Source: Alcaligenaceae bacterium (GTDB taxonomy: Bacteria; Pseudomonadota; Gammaproteobacteria; Burkholderiales; Burkholderiaceae_B). Taken from it: 64,000 nt of DNA. Under the pieces are notes generated by a model. It ran no database searches and was not told where the DNA came from. It was given only the letters and a program-made list of their open reading frames with translations. The position numbers and the translations under genes were made by a program. Each line of letters begins with the position of its first letter. Position 1 is the stretch's first letter. Below are positions 35,838-44,281 of the stretch, in pieces. Location: positions 62,001-126,000 of the forward strand of contig JACCES010000008.1 in assembly GCA_013416455.1 (NCBI GenBank), in the 5' to 3' direction.

Positions 35838-36842
35838 TTATTGCGCCTGCAGTCCGGCCTGCCGCACGACATCGCCCCAGCGGTCGATCTCGCCGTTCAC
35901 GAACTCGCGGAACTCCCGCACATTCATCAGGCTGATATGTATGCCTTCCGCCTCGAAGCGCGCCCGCACCTGCTCATCGCTCAAGGCCTCATTGATGGTG
36001 GCATTCAATTTTTCCACGATGGCCGGCGGCGTTCCGGCCGGAGCGAACACACCGCTCCAGCTGGTGACCTCGTATTCCGGCAGACCCGCCTCCTTCATGG
36101 TGGGCACGTCGGGCAGCACCGTCGTCCGCGCGGCGCTGGTGACGGCGAGGGCGCGCAGCCGGCCCTCCTGTATGTGAGGAAGCGCCACATTGATGTTGTC
36201 GAACATCAGATGGATGTGGCCCGCCATCAGGTCGACGGCGGCGGGACCGCCGCCTCGATACGGGACATGCGTGAACCGGGTTTTCGTCATGAACTGGAAC
36301 AGTTCACCCGACATATGTATGCTACTGCCCGATCCCGATGAACCCATCATCAGCGAGCCGGGATTCGCCTTCGCATATTCGATCAGTTCCTTTACCGTCG
36401 TGGCCGGCACGCCCGGATGCACGACCAGCACGTTGGTGCCGGCCGTCATGCGGGCAACTGGTTCGAAATCACTGCGCGCATCGAACGGCAGATTCGCATA
36501 GAGCGTCGGGTTGATGCCATGCGTCCCTATCGTGCCTTGCAACAAGGTATAGCCGTTGGGCGAAGTGCCCGCAACATAAGCGGCACCGATGTTTCCGCCT
36601 GCCCCGCCGCGATTCATGACAATGACATTCTGATTGAGCCGCTTGCCGATTTCCTCCGCCAGCATGCGCCCGGTCGTATCCGTGGAGCCTCCAGGCGGAA
36701 ATGGAATAACGTAGGTGATGGGCCGGCTCGGATACGAGTCCGCCACCGCGGCGGGCATGCCGAGCATGGATCCCCAGAATATGGCGAGCGCACCCGCCGC
36801 CACCCGCAACCTCGAACGTGAACCCATTCTTCCGATGTTCAT
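35838..36842 (-). CDS. Tripartite tricarboxylate transporter substrate-binding protein (Bug/TctC)
   Basis: Orphan periplasmic receptor, 334 residues. The ATG at 36840-36842 has AAGGAGACAAAA upstream. The signal peptide spans about residues 1-34 (RLRVAAGALAIFWGSMLGMP, cleaved near AVA-DSY). Bug motifs: VIPFPPGGSTDTTGRMLAEE, VMNRGGAGGNIGAAYVAG, PNGYTLLQGTIGTHGINPTL, THVPYRGGGPAAVDLMAGHI. It is the last gene of the SDR / Bug / lyase-like / cyclase / Bug operon, which thus has two different Bug receptors (35838 and 38740) for what may be one pathway. Confidence 0.94.
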   Translation of the reverse strand: MNIGRMGSRSRLRVAAGALAIFWGSMLGMPAAVADSYPSRPITYVIPFPPGGSTDTTGRMLAEEIGKRLNQNVIVMNRGGAGGNIGAAYVAGTSPNGYTLLQGTIGTHGINPTLYANLPFDARSDFEPVARMTAGTNVLVVHPGVPATTVKELIEYAKANPGSLMMGSSGSGSSIHMSGELFQFMTKTRFTHVPYRGGGPAAVDLMAGHIHLMFDNINVALPHIQEGRLRALAVTSAARTTVLPDVPTMKEAGLPEYEVTSWSGVFAPAGTPPAIVEKLNATINEALSDEQVRARFEAEGIHISLMNVREFREFVNGEIDRWGDVVRQAGLQAQ

Positions 36843-36903
36843 TTTTGTCTCCTTGCACGCGATGGGCCGACAAGCGACCCGTTGATTGTTGAAAATCCAC
36901 CGG

Positions 36904-37917
36904 TCAGACCGTCGCAACCGGCGTTACGGGTGAACCCACCGCACCCGGCAGCCTCAGCGGAGGCGCGGTGAGCAGGAACTTCGAGCGGCCCTCCTCGGCC
37001 AGGACCCGCGCCAGTTCACCCAGATACCAAAGCTCTCCCAATGGAATGCCGTACTGGAAAAGGCAGAGCTGATGCAGCGGCAGGCGCGCGCAAGGCATGG
37101 GCGCCTCGCCCGCCGGCAGGCCCTCGACGGCATAATTGTCGGCACAGATCGCCGCAATACCGCTATCGACGATCCACTGGCACAGACGCTCATCCCTGCC
37201 ATCCAGCACGGCGCAGCTGCGATCCAGCACGGAGACATCGGGCATGCCGTTCATCTCCAGCAACCTGTCCGCAAAGCCGGTGTACAGGCACAGGATGTCT
37301 CCCGGCCCGATGTCGCCGCCCCCCCGCTCCAGCGCGCGCATGAACAGCTCGTACCCGACATAGCGGCGTTCATCCCCGCACAGTGCATGCAGATCCAGCA
37401 ACACACCGCGCGACTGGATGGCCTTTTCCGCCATGCGATCGATGCCCAGGCGCCGCGCTCCGACCGGCGCATCGCCGTCGGGCCCCACGATGTCCTCACC
37501 GCCACGAAAACCGTTGTAATAGACCGGGACGGGCCTGCCTGTACCGTCCACATCGAACATCTGCCCGACGTGGGAAAAGCCATCCCACTGGGTCGAGTAC
37601 TGCGTATGCAAAAGCACCGCATCATCACAAAGGACGTCCGTGCCCGCCGCGCCTCCGGCATCGAGCTGGAAGTTGTAGACCGGCCGGCTCTCCCGCAGCG
37701 TGGGCGCAAGTTGTGGGGGATGGCGGCGCGGGTTCAGCACGTTTCCACCCGGCAGATTCAAGGGAAGGCTCAGGCAGTGGCTCTGCCCCAGCCTGACCTC
37801 GCCCAGCGCCTTCAGCACGACTTCCGGAGTAATGAGATTCAGCCTGCCCAGCTCATCGTCCGGCCCGAAGTCGCCCCAGTTGGAGCGGGCGGGCCTTTGC
37901 TTCCAGCGCCGGCTCAT
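36904..37917 (-). CDS. Cyclase family protein (kynurenine formamidase-like)
   Basis: Metal-dependent hydrolase of the cyclase superfamily, 337 residues. The ATG at 37915-37917 overlaps the stop of the upstream lyase-like gene (ATGA). The metal site motif is HTQYSTQWDGFSHVGQMFD, equivalent to the H-x-G-T-H-x-D-x-P-x-H of KynB but written TQWDGFSH, as in the larger members of the family. The conserved D-I-L-C-L-Y-T-G-F block (GDILCLYTGFADRLLEM) and the IAAICADNYAVEGLP and LPLHQLCLFQYGIPLGELW segments follow. It probably hydrolyses an amide, lactone or cyclic acid. Pathway role unknown; it is embedded with Bug and lyase genes. Confidence 0.83.
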   Translation of the reverse strand: MSRRWKQRPARSNWGDFGPDDELGRLNLITPEVVLKALGEVRLGQSHCLSLPLNLPGGNVLNPRRHPPQLAPTLRESRPVYNFQLDAGGAAGTDVLCDDAVLLHTQYSTQWDGFSHVGQMFDVDGTGRPVPVYYNGFRGGEDIVGPDGDAPVGARRLGIDRMAEKAIQSRGVLLDLHALCGDERRYVGYELFMRALERGGGDIGPGDILCLYTGFADRLLEMNGMPDVSVLDRSCAVLDGRDERLCQWIVDSGIAAICADNYAVEGLPAGEAPMPCARLPLHQLCLFQYGIPLGELWYLGELARVLAEEGRSKFLLTAPPLRLPGAVGSPVTPVATV

Positions 37918-38696
37918 GAGGCACGCGCGGCATCCCACACCGCCTGGGAAATCGGTTGCTCACGCTCTTCGAGGATATGCGCCAGCAGACCGGCGACCCG
38001 GGCTATCAGAGTCAGGCCCTTGCCGAACTCCGGACTCATTCCCATGTCGAGCATCACCGCCGCCTTTGCGCCGGCCGCGTTCAACGGGACAGGCTTGCCC
38101 GAGGCCCGCCCCGCCGCCTCGGAAAGCGCCAGGGCAAAGCGGCAGTGTTCGCCCGCATAACCGCATTCCTTCGCCATCCGCAACACCTTGGCGCTGCGCG
38201 GATCCGCCTCCACATGTATGGGATGGCCGAAGCCGGGCATGCGCCGGCCCGCCTTTCTTTCAGCGGACACGACAATGTCGGCATAGGCGTCCATATCGCC
38301 TTCCGCCGGGCCCTGCCGCGCCTTGAACTCGGCCAGATGCCGCTGCATGAACCTGGCCGCGTATTCGCTCACGCCCAGATAGCGGCTGCCCGCTCCCAGC
38401 AGGCCGGCGGCCACGGCACCCTGCAGAGACTCGGGCGCGCCGTGCAGCGTCAGGCGCGTGGCCAGGGCGCTGGGCGTCAACCCGTGATCCGTCGCGGTCA
38501 CCAGAAACATGTTGATCATGCGGCGCTGGTTCGCATCGGGAAACGCGCCCGTCACCGTCAAGCACAGCACATCGACGAAATCGTGCTTGTCGACCAGGTC
38601 TTCGACCAGATCGTATCCGCGTAGGGTGATTCTATCGGCGTCACCGCCGCCTATACCGCTCTTGAACATTTGCCGACTCCCAGGTTTGCCCGCCAT
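37914..38696 (-). CDS. Short citrate-synthase-fold protein (citryl-CoA lyase-like), copy 2
   Basis: A 260-residue member of the citrate synthase superfamily and homologue of the protein at 18901. The ATG at 38694-38696 has GGAG 6 nt upstream (ATGs at 38706 and 38667 are alternatives). Motifs: DHGLTPSALATRLTLHG, AVAAGLLGAGSRYLGVSE, MPGFGHPIHVEADPRSAKVL (oxaloacetate-binding His kept) and VPLNAAGAKAAVMLDMG. As in copy 1, the HGG catalytic His position reads RYLGV (Leu) and the catalytic Asp position reads LNAAG (Asn). The gene overlaps the cyclase start and lies 43 nt after a Bug gene. It is likely a CoA-ester lyase or related enzyme, not a classical citrate synthase. Confidence 0.82.
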   Translation of the reverse strand: MAGKPGSRQMFKSGIGGGDADRITLRGYDLVEDLVDKHDFVDVLCLTVTGAFPDANQRRMINMFLVTATDHGLTPSALATRLTLHGAPESLQGAVAAGLLGAGSRYLGVSEYAARFMQRHLAEFKARQGPAEGDMDAYADIVVSAERKAGRRMPGFGHPIHVEADPRSAKVLRMAKECGYAGEHCRFALALSEAAGRASGKPVPLNAAGAKAAVMLDMGMSPEFGKGLTLIARVAGLLAHILEEREQPISQAVWDAARAS

Positions 38697-38739
38697 GCCG
38701 GGCTCCACATATCAGGTGCGCCACGGCGTGGGCGAGCGC

Positions 38740-39717
38740 TCATTCCAGACGCGCACCGGATTGCTCGACCACCTCTTTCCAGCGGCCGACCTCCTCTTCC
38801 ACGAAGGCCTGGAACCGCCTGTCGGACAGCCTCATGGGCAGGCTGCCGATGCGGGCCATTTCTTCCAGCACTTCGGGCGTTTCCGTCACATCCTCGATCG
38901 CGGCCGCCAGCCTGGCGACGACCTCATCCGGGGTTCCGGCGGGCACGAATATGCCCGACCAGCCCTCCAGGGCGGCATCGGGATAGCCCTCGTCGCCCAT
39001 GGTGGGCACACCGGGCAGGATGTCCAGCCGGTTCTCGCCGGCCAGGGCCAGCGCCCGCAGCTTGCCGGCCTGGATCTGGGGCATGACCGCTTCGGAATAG
39101 CTGAAGGTGATGTCGACAACGCCCCCCAGCACGTCCATCAGCGCCGGACCGGCCCCCTTGTACGGAATGTGGGTGAGCGAAATATCGGCCGCGGATTCCA
39201 GCTTCGCCGCCGCGAGATGGGTTTGCGTGCCGGAGCCGGCGGAAGCGTAATTGATCCTGCCCGGGTCGCGCTTGGCCGCCTGGATCAGGTCTTCCAGCCT
39301 TTTGTATGGAGTATCGACGTTCGTGACCAGCACGGTGGATTGCTTGAACAGCGAATGAACCGCGCGGAGATCCTTGGGAGGATTCACCCGCAGGTCGCTG
39401 AACAGCGCCAGATTGGCCGCCAGCGTTCCATGCGTGCCATAGATGATGGTGTAGCCGTCGGGCGCCGCCCTTGCCACCGCTTCAGTGCCGATCATGCCGC
39501 TCGCCCCCGGCTGGTTCACCACCACCACCGGCTGGCCCAGCCCCTGGCTCAGCCTCTGGGCCAACTGGCGCGACTGGCTGTCGGATATGCCGCCCGCGGC
39601 AAACGGGACGACCAGCGTGATGCTGCGGTTCGGATATTCCTGGGCGAACGCCTGCGGCGCCACGAATACACTGGATGCCAGCGCCGCCGATACGACCGCC
39701 TTGATCAGAGCTTTCAT
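38740..39717 (-). CDS. Tripartite tricarboxylate transporter substrate-binding protein (Bug/TctC)
   Basis: Orphan periplasmic receptor, 325 residues. It begins MKALIKAVVSAALASSVFVA with cleavage near AFA-QEY; AAGGAG lies about 6 nt upstream. Motifs: VVPFAAGGISDSQSRQLAQR (where the usual G-G-x-x-D is kept), VVVNQPGASGMIGTEAVARA, DGYTIIYGTHGTLAANLALF, THIPYKGAGPALMDVLGGVV. It is second in the operon after the SDR gene. It differs clearly from the second Bug of the same operon, so the operon probably handles two ligands or isomers. Confidence 0.94.
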   Translation of the reverse strand: MKALIKAVVSAALASSVFVAPQAFAQEYPNRSITLVVPFAAGGISDSQSRQLAQRLSQGLGQPVVVVNQPGASGMIGTEAVARAAPDGYTIIYGTHGTLAANLALFSDLRVNPPKDLRAVHSLFKQSTVLVTNVDTPYKRLEDLIQAAKRDPGRINYASAGSGTQTHLAAAKLESAADISLTHIPYKGAGPALMDVLGGVVDITFSYSEAVMPQIQAGKLRALALAGENRLDILPGVPTMGDEGYPDAALEGWSGIFVPAGTPDEVVARLAAAIEDVTETPEVLEEMARIGSLPMRLSDRRFQAFVEEEVGRWKEVVEQSGARLE

Positions 39718-39766
39718 GTTCTTCTCCTTGATTTCAATACCGACGGAGCCCCGCTCCGTCCACCTT

Positions 39767-40576
39767 CTACTTGTATGAGTGCCTGCCCGCCGTCGTGCCG
39801 GCGTCGACAGGCAGCACCACTCCCGTCATCCAGCGCGCCTCGTCGCTCGCCAGATACCGGACGGCATGGCCGACATCCCAGCCGCTGCCTTCCGTACCAA
39901 GCAGCGAACGCTTGCGCCGGATCTCGCGTTTTTCATCCGACATCCCCCGGGCGTACACCATGGGGGTGTGCACCATGCCCGGCGCCACGCAATTGACGCG
40001 TATGCCTTCTTCGCCGTGGTGGGCAGCCATCGCGCGCGTCATGTTCACGACCGCGCCCTTGGAGGTGGGATACAGCAGGCTTGGATGCCCGCCCATCAGG
40101 CCGGCCACCGAAGCGACATTCACGATGGCGCCGCGCCCGATCCCGCGCATGGCCGGAATGCAATGACGCGCCATCAGCATCATCGATGTCACGTTGATGC
40201 GCAGCGCGCGGTCCCATTCCTCCAGATCGAGATCGACGGCATTGCCCTGCGGGCCGCTGACCCCCACGTTGTTCACCAGGATGTCCACCCGCTCCCAATG
40301 CTTCAACGCGCGGGCCACTGCTTCGGCGCACTGCCCATCCAGGCTGACGTCGCAAGTCACGCACAGGGCTTCCCCCCCTTCATCCTCGATCATGCGGCGG
40401 GTCTTCTCGGCCCACTCCGGCACGGCGTCGATCAGGACGACCTTTGCCCCGCTGCGGGCCAGCAGAATGGCCGAAGCGCGGCCATTGCCTATGCCGTCCG
40501 CGCGCGCCCCGGCACCGGTCACGATGGCTACGCGCCCTTCCAATGAACTGCTTGCCGCTTGTTGCCCGACATCCAT
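39767..40576 (-). CDS. Short-chain dehydrogenase/reductase (SDR)
   Basis: NAD(P)-dependent oxidoreductase of 269 residues, first gene of the SDR / Bug / lyase / cyclase / Bug operon. The ATG at 40574-40576 follows AAGGAGGATA. The cofactor motif is AIVTGAGARADGIGNGRASA, a slightly expanded G-x3-G-x-G. Active site: NVASVAGLMGGHPS (Ser), then LLYPTSKGAVVNM (Tyr-x3-Lys). Further marks are NNVGVSGPQGNAVD and RVNCVAPGMVHTPMVYA. It probably oxidises a hydroxyacid or hydroxyacyl-CoA intermediate of the pathway. Confidence 0.92.
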   Translation of the reverse strand: MDVGQQAASSSLEGRVAIVTGAGARADGIGNGRASAILLARSGAKVVLIDAVPEWAEKTRRMIEDEGGEALCVTCDVSLDGQCAEAVARALKHWERVDILVNNVGVSGPQGNAVDLDLEEWDRALRINVTSMMLMARHCIPAMRGIGRGAIVNVASVAGLMGGHPSLLYPTSKGAVVNMTRAMAAHHGEEGIRVNCVAPGMVHTPMVYARGMSDEKREIRRKRSLLGTEGSGWDVGHAVRYLASDEARWMTGVVLPVDAGTTAGRHSYK

Positions 40577-40696
40577 GTATCCTCCTTTCCGGCAAGACGC
40601 CGTGAAAAACGCTGCCCTGGCGGCCCGGATTCCCGGCCACCATGCAGGGCGCCCGCGGCGCCTTATTGATCTTGCCTCGCCCGCCCGCACTGTGAA

Positions 40697-40754
40697 TGGA
40701 TAAGCCCGGGCTTGGAACAGTCCCTGCGGACTGTTCTATGCCTGGCGCATCCGG
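40697..40754 (-). repeat. Intergenic palindromic repeat, copy 1
   Basis: A 58-bp element in the gap between the acyl-CoA ligase (40774) and SDR genes. Its core is an inverted repeat GAACAGTCC-CTGC-GGACTGTTC, flanked by AAGCCCGGG on one side and GCCTGGCGCATCCGG on the other. Its reverse complement matches the copies at 55953-56009 and 56031-56086 along the whole length. It is not tied to a gene and looks like a REP/BIME-type element. It could also act as an attenuator in the ligase-to-SDR gap. Confidence 0.8.
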
Positions 40755-40773
40755 GGCGCATGCAGGCGCGTGG

Positions 40774-42345
40774 TCAATTGATTCTTCGATCCTGGCCGGA
40801 CCAGTATTGCTTCCTCAAACGGTTCTTGTCGGGCTTGCCCAAAGCCGTCAGCGGCAGGGCATCCACGAAATCAATGGACTTGGGTGTATTGACCGGCCCC
40901 TTGGCCGAGCGCACGGCGGCCTTCAGCTCGTCTTCGCCAACCGACATTCCCGGCCTGAGCGCCACGACCGCCTTGACCGCCTCGCCCCATTTGCCGTCCG
41001 GCACCCCGAATACCGCCGCCGCGGCCACCGCCTCGTGCGCGCCCAGGACGTTCTCGATCTCTTGCGGATATACATTGAATCCACCAGAAATGATCATGTC
41101 CTTCTTGCGGTCCACCAGGAAGTAATAACCGTGTTCGTCGCGGTAGGCCATGTCGCCCGTATGCAGCCACCCGTTGCGCATCACTTGCGCGGTCAATTCC
41201 GGCAGCTTCCAATAGCCCTCCATGACCAGCGGGCTGCGCACGCACAGCTCGCCCACCGCCCCCTGCTCCACCGGCGTGTCGTTCTCGTCGAGCAAGGCGA
41301 CCGTAACGCCGGGATAGGGCATCCCCGCCGAGCCGAGCGTATCGACATCCCGACGGACGTGATCCTCCTGGGACAGGAAAAGAATGTTGCTGGGGCATTC
41401 AGTCTGGCCATAGCTCTGTACCAGCACCGGCCCGAAAACCCGCAATGCTTCCTTCAGCCGGGTGGGCGACATCGGCGACGCGCCGTACGACACCATCTCC
41501 AGCGACGAGAAGTCGGTGGTTGCCGCCCCGGGATGATCCAGTATCGAATAAATCATGGTGGGCACGAGGAAGGTGGCGGTCGCCTTGTGCAGCTCCAGCG
41601 CGGCGAGATACCGCTCGGGATCGAAGCCCCGCTGCAATATGATGGTTCCGCCACGCCACAAGGTGGGAACCAGCATGGCGCCCGCGCCATGGGAGATCGG
41701 CGTGGGACACAGAAGGCGCAGCTCGCCCGGCAGCGGCCGCGCACCCATCAGCATCAGGGCCTGCATCCACATGGAGCGGTTGGTCAGCATCACGCCCTTG
41801 GACTTGCCCGTCGTGCCGCCGGTGTAGGCGAGGCGGATCACGTCGTCGGGCCGGGCGCTCACACGCAGCGCCATGGGCTCGAATTGCTCCGCGAATTCCC
41901 AGAAACACGTTTGCCCGGGGATGCCCGCCTCGTGCGAGTACCAGTGGAGAATGGCGGGACATCGTGTGCGCAGCTCGTCGAGCCGCTGCGTGTAGCCCTT
42001 GTCGGCAACGAAGAAGCTGGCGTCCGAATCCTGGACGATGTAGGCGTGATCATCCAGCCCCCCCATTCCATGCAGGCTGATGGAGCGCAAGCCCAGCAGA
42101 TAGACCGCCGCCATCACCACGAATACATCGCCGCGGTTGCCCGCCAGCTGCACCACCCCGTCGCCGCGCTTCAGGCCCAAGGCGGTGAACGCCGACATGG
42201 CTTGCCCGATACGCCGCGCCAGCTGCCGATACGTCAGCTGCTTCTGATCGTCGATGATCGCGATCCTGTCCGGATGGCGGGCCAGCGCCTGGACAATCAG
42301 ATCGCCGATGCTGCCGCCTGTGTATACCCGCTCTTCTGCCACCAT
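40774..42345 (-). CDS. Acyl-CoA ligase, AMP-dependent
   Basis: ANL superfamily acid:CoA ligase, 523 residues. Motifs: IRLAYTGGTTGKSKGVMLTN (A3 with TGGTTG in place of TSGTTG), VQSYGQTECPSNILFLSQED (A5, T-E-x-P-S), VDRKKDMIISGGFNVYPQEI (hinge) and PLTALGKPDKNRLRKQYW (catalytic Lys). Starts MVAEERVYTGGS. It lies 197 nt upstream of the SDR operon on the same strand with a palindromic repeat between, so cotranscription is possible and would give the second lyase-like gene a CoA ligase partner. The substrate is unknown. Confidence 0.91.
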   Translation of the reverse strand: MVAEERVYTGGSIGDLIVQALARHPDRIAIIDDQKQLTYRQLARRIGQAMSAFTALGLKRGDGVVQLAGNRGDVFVVMAAVYLLGLRSISLHGMGGLDDHAYIVQDSDASFFVADKGYTQRLDELRTRCPAILHWYSHEAGIPGQTCFWEFAEQFEPMALRVSARPDDVIRLAYTGGTTGKSKGVMLTNRSMWMQALMLMGARPLPGELRLLCPTPISHGAGAMLVPTLWRGGTIILQRGFDPERYLAALELHKATATFLVPTMIYSILDHPGAATTDFSSLEMVSYGASPMSPTRLKEALRVFGPVLVQSYGQTECPSNILFLSQEDHVRRDVDTLGSAGMPYPGVTVALLDENDTPVEQGAVGELCVRSPLVMEGYWKLPELTAQVMRNGWLHTGDMAYRDEHGYYFLVDRKKDMIISGGFNVYPQEIENVLGAHEAVAAAAVFGVPDGKWGEAVKAVVALRPGMSVGEDELKAAVRSAKGPVNTPKSIDFVDALPLTALGKPDKNRLRKQYWSGQDRRIN

Positions 42346-42398
42346 TGTATCGTTTCACCAAATATGCAATTCATCCAGTTGGCACGGATTATAAACAC

Positions 42399-42416
42399 TG
42401 ATGAAACGATTCATCA
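42399..42416. promoter_or_regulatory. Palindrome in the divergent ligase/dioxygenase promoter
   Basis: A perfect inverted repeat TGATGAA-ACGA-TTCATCA, 53 nt upstream of the CoA ligase start and 114 nt upstream of the dioxygenase start. The word TGAAACGAT within it also occurs inverted near 42350 (ATCGTTTCA), making a second half-site. It is a typical operator shape for a TetR- or GntR-type protein; no such gene is adjacent. Confidence 0.6.
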
Positions 42417-42530
42417 ATAGGTTTTTTGAGATCAGAGGGGCGTCACGGAATCCCCGGTCATTCCCTATTTCACGTAGGGAGGGCTGCGCCTCGCTGTACG
42501 AGGAAGGAGAACGAAACGAACCAGAACAAG

Positions 42531-43373
42531 ATGCCCGCCCTGTTCATCGGGCATGGCAACCCGATGAACACGCTCGAACAGAACGGCTACACCGAGGCAT
42601 GGCGGGCCTTCGGGCAACATCTTCCGCGCCCGAAGGCGCTGCTGGTCGTTTCCGCACACTGGTATTTCGGCGCCACGGCCATCACCGCCATGCCCAGGCC
42701 CAGGACCATCCACGACTTCTACGGTTTCCCGCAAAAGCTGTTCGACTTCGATTACCCCGCGCCGGGCGACCCCGATCTAGCCCGCGAGATCACCGAGCTC
42801 GTCAAACCCCAATGGATAGGCCTGGACCGCGATCAATGGGGCATCGACCACGGCACCTGGTCGGTGCTGGCCCACATGTACCCCGATGCGGATATTCCCG
42901 TTCTGCAACTGTCCATCAATGCGCTCAGGCCGCTGGAATACCACCTCGATCTCGCCGCCCGCCTGCATCCGCTCCGGGAGCGCGGCGTCATGATCGTCGC
43001 CAGCGGCAACGTCGTTCACAATCTTCAGACGCTGCAATGGCGCGAAGCGGACCTGGCCTACGATTGGGCGGAACGCTTCGATGACGCCGTCGTCGAACAG
43101 CTTGCGCGCGAACCGGGCGACATCCTGCGCGTGCTCGATCATGCCGACTACGATCTCGCCGTTCCCACCCCCGACCATTTCATCCCGCTGCTCTACACCG
43201 CGGGCCTGGCCGCTGCCGACAAGGCCCGCCTGGAACCCCTGCTGCGCGGCCATTCGATGGGGTCGATTTCAATGAGCTGTTTCGGGCTCGGGGCGGACAT
43301 CGAACTGCGCAAGGATCCGGCCTGTGCGGCCAGGCTGCCGGAAGGCGTACCGCCCGACCAGACGAATATGTAA
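42531..43373 (+). CDS. Class III extradiol ring-opening dioxygenase, 4,5-DOPA dioxygenase-like
   Basis: Cytoplasmic ring-opening dioxygenase family protein (LigB superfamily, YgiD-like), 280 residues. Metal-binding His segments: MPALFIGHGNPMNTLEQNG, LLVVSAHWYFGATAITAM and VMIVASGNVVHNLQTLQW, with the second-sphere His in TPDHFIPLLYTAGLA. The C-terminal SMGSISMSCFGLGA is typical. The ATG at 42531 is the only start matching the family N-terminus, although the good AAGGAG box lies about 20 nt upstream, an unusually long spacing. It probably cleaves a catechol-type ring. It is divergent from an acyl-CoA ligase and convergent with an SDR gene. Confidence 0.9.
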   Translation: MPALFIGHGNPMNTLEQNGYTEAWRAFGQHLPRPKALLVVSAHWYFGATAITAMPRPRTIHDFYGFPQKLFDFDYPAPGDPDLAREITELVKPQWIGLDRDQWGIDHGTWSVLAHMYPDADIPVLQLSINALRPLEYHLDLAARLHPLRERGVMIVASGNVVHNLQTLQWREADLAYDWAERFDDAVVEQLAREPGDILRVLDHADYDLAVPTPDHFIPLLYTAGLAAADKARLEPLLRGHSMGSISMSCFGLGADIELRKDPACAARLPEGVPPDQTNM

Positions 43374-43437
43374 GGCCGGGAAGGCGGCCCGGCGGGGCAG
43401 GCTTCCTTCCGTGACCGCATTCACCGCTCCCGGGCCA

Positions 43438-44196
43438 TCACAGCATGGTATTGCCGCCGTTCACGTCGATGGTGGCGCCCGTGATGTAGCCGGCCTCGGC
43501 CGAAGTAAAGAAGGCCACGGCCGCCGCCACGTCGCCCGCCTGCCCGAGACGGCCCAAGGGTATCGTGCGGGCCAGATCGGTGTTCAGCGCCTGCCCGACC
43601 TCGGCCGTCATATCGGACTCGACACGGCCGGGCGCGACACAGTTCACGGTGATTCCATGCCGGGCGACTTCGCCCGCCAATATCCGGGCCAGGCCCGCCA
43701 GGCCGGACTTGGATGCCGCATAGTGCGCCCCAGGCACCGGCGTGCGCACGCGCGCCGCCTGGCTGGTCACCATGACCACGCGCCCCCAGCCCGTCCGCAC
43801 CATGGGTGCCAGGCATTGCCGGGTGATCATGAACCCCCCGGTCAGGTTGACTTCCAGCACCCGGCGCCATTCCTCCAGCGGCATATCCATGACTTCCCGC
43901 TTTCTGCCCTCGTGCTTGGGCGATATGCCGGCGTTGTTGACCACGATTGCCAGAGACGGCCACAGGTCTTTCAAAGCATCGGGCAATTCCTTTACCGCGG
44001 CTTCGTCCGTAACGTCCAGGCACACGGCCCGGGCCGCATGGCCTTCATCGCACAAGGCTTGCGCCGCATCCATCACACCGGCATGCGCATCCAGCAATAC
44101 GACGGGATGGCCCCGTGCGGCCAACTGCCGTGCGATTTCGCGGCCTATCCCGCGGGCGGCGCCGGTGATCAAGGCCGCCTTGTCTGCTGTATGCAT
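43438..44196 (-). CDS. Short-chain dehydrogenase/reductase (SDR)
   Basis: NAD(P)-dependent oxidoreductase, 252 residues. The ATG at 44194-44196 follows AAGGAG at 9 nt. Cofactor motif AALITGAARGIGREIARQLA, NNAGISPKHEGRKREV, active-site Ser in VVMVTSQAARVRTPVPGA, YAASKSGLAGLAR (Tyr-x3-Lys), and VNCVAPGRVESDMTAE. The C-terminal GYITGATIDVNGGNTML is the usual FabG-like ending. It is divergent from the LysR gene at 44282, which very likely controls it through the repeats at 44225-44255. Confidence 0.92.
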   Translation of the reverse strand: MHTADKAALITGAARGIGREIARQLAARGHPVVLLDAHAGVMDAAQALCDEGHAARAVCLDVTDEAAVKELPDALKDLWPSLAIVVNNAGISPKHEGRKREVMDMPLEEWRRVLEVNLTGGFMITRQCLAPMVRTGWGRVVMVTSQAARVRTPVPGAHYAASKSGLAGLARILAGEVARHGITVNCVAPGRVESDMTAEVGQALNTDLARTIPLGRLGQAGDVAAAVAFFTSAEAGYITGATIDVNGGNTML

Positions 44197-44224
44197 GCCT
44201 GGAAACTCCTTCAATAGAATGGTG

Positions 44225-44255
44225 GATACTTGAATAGTAGATACTTGATAGGTAT
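44225..44255. promoter_or_regulatory. LysR-type binding site in the SDR/LysR intergenic region
   Basis: The word GATACTTGAATAG at 44225-44237 is repeated as GATACTTGATAGG at 44240-44252. The second copy continues to GTAT, giving an interrupted palindrome ATACTTGATAGGTAT. This is the T-N11-A layout recognised by LysR proteins. A closely similar palindrome lies upstream of the TauD operon at 47950. Confidence 0.65.
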
Positions 44256-44281
44256 GAATGACAGGTATGAGGTGAACGACG

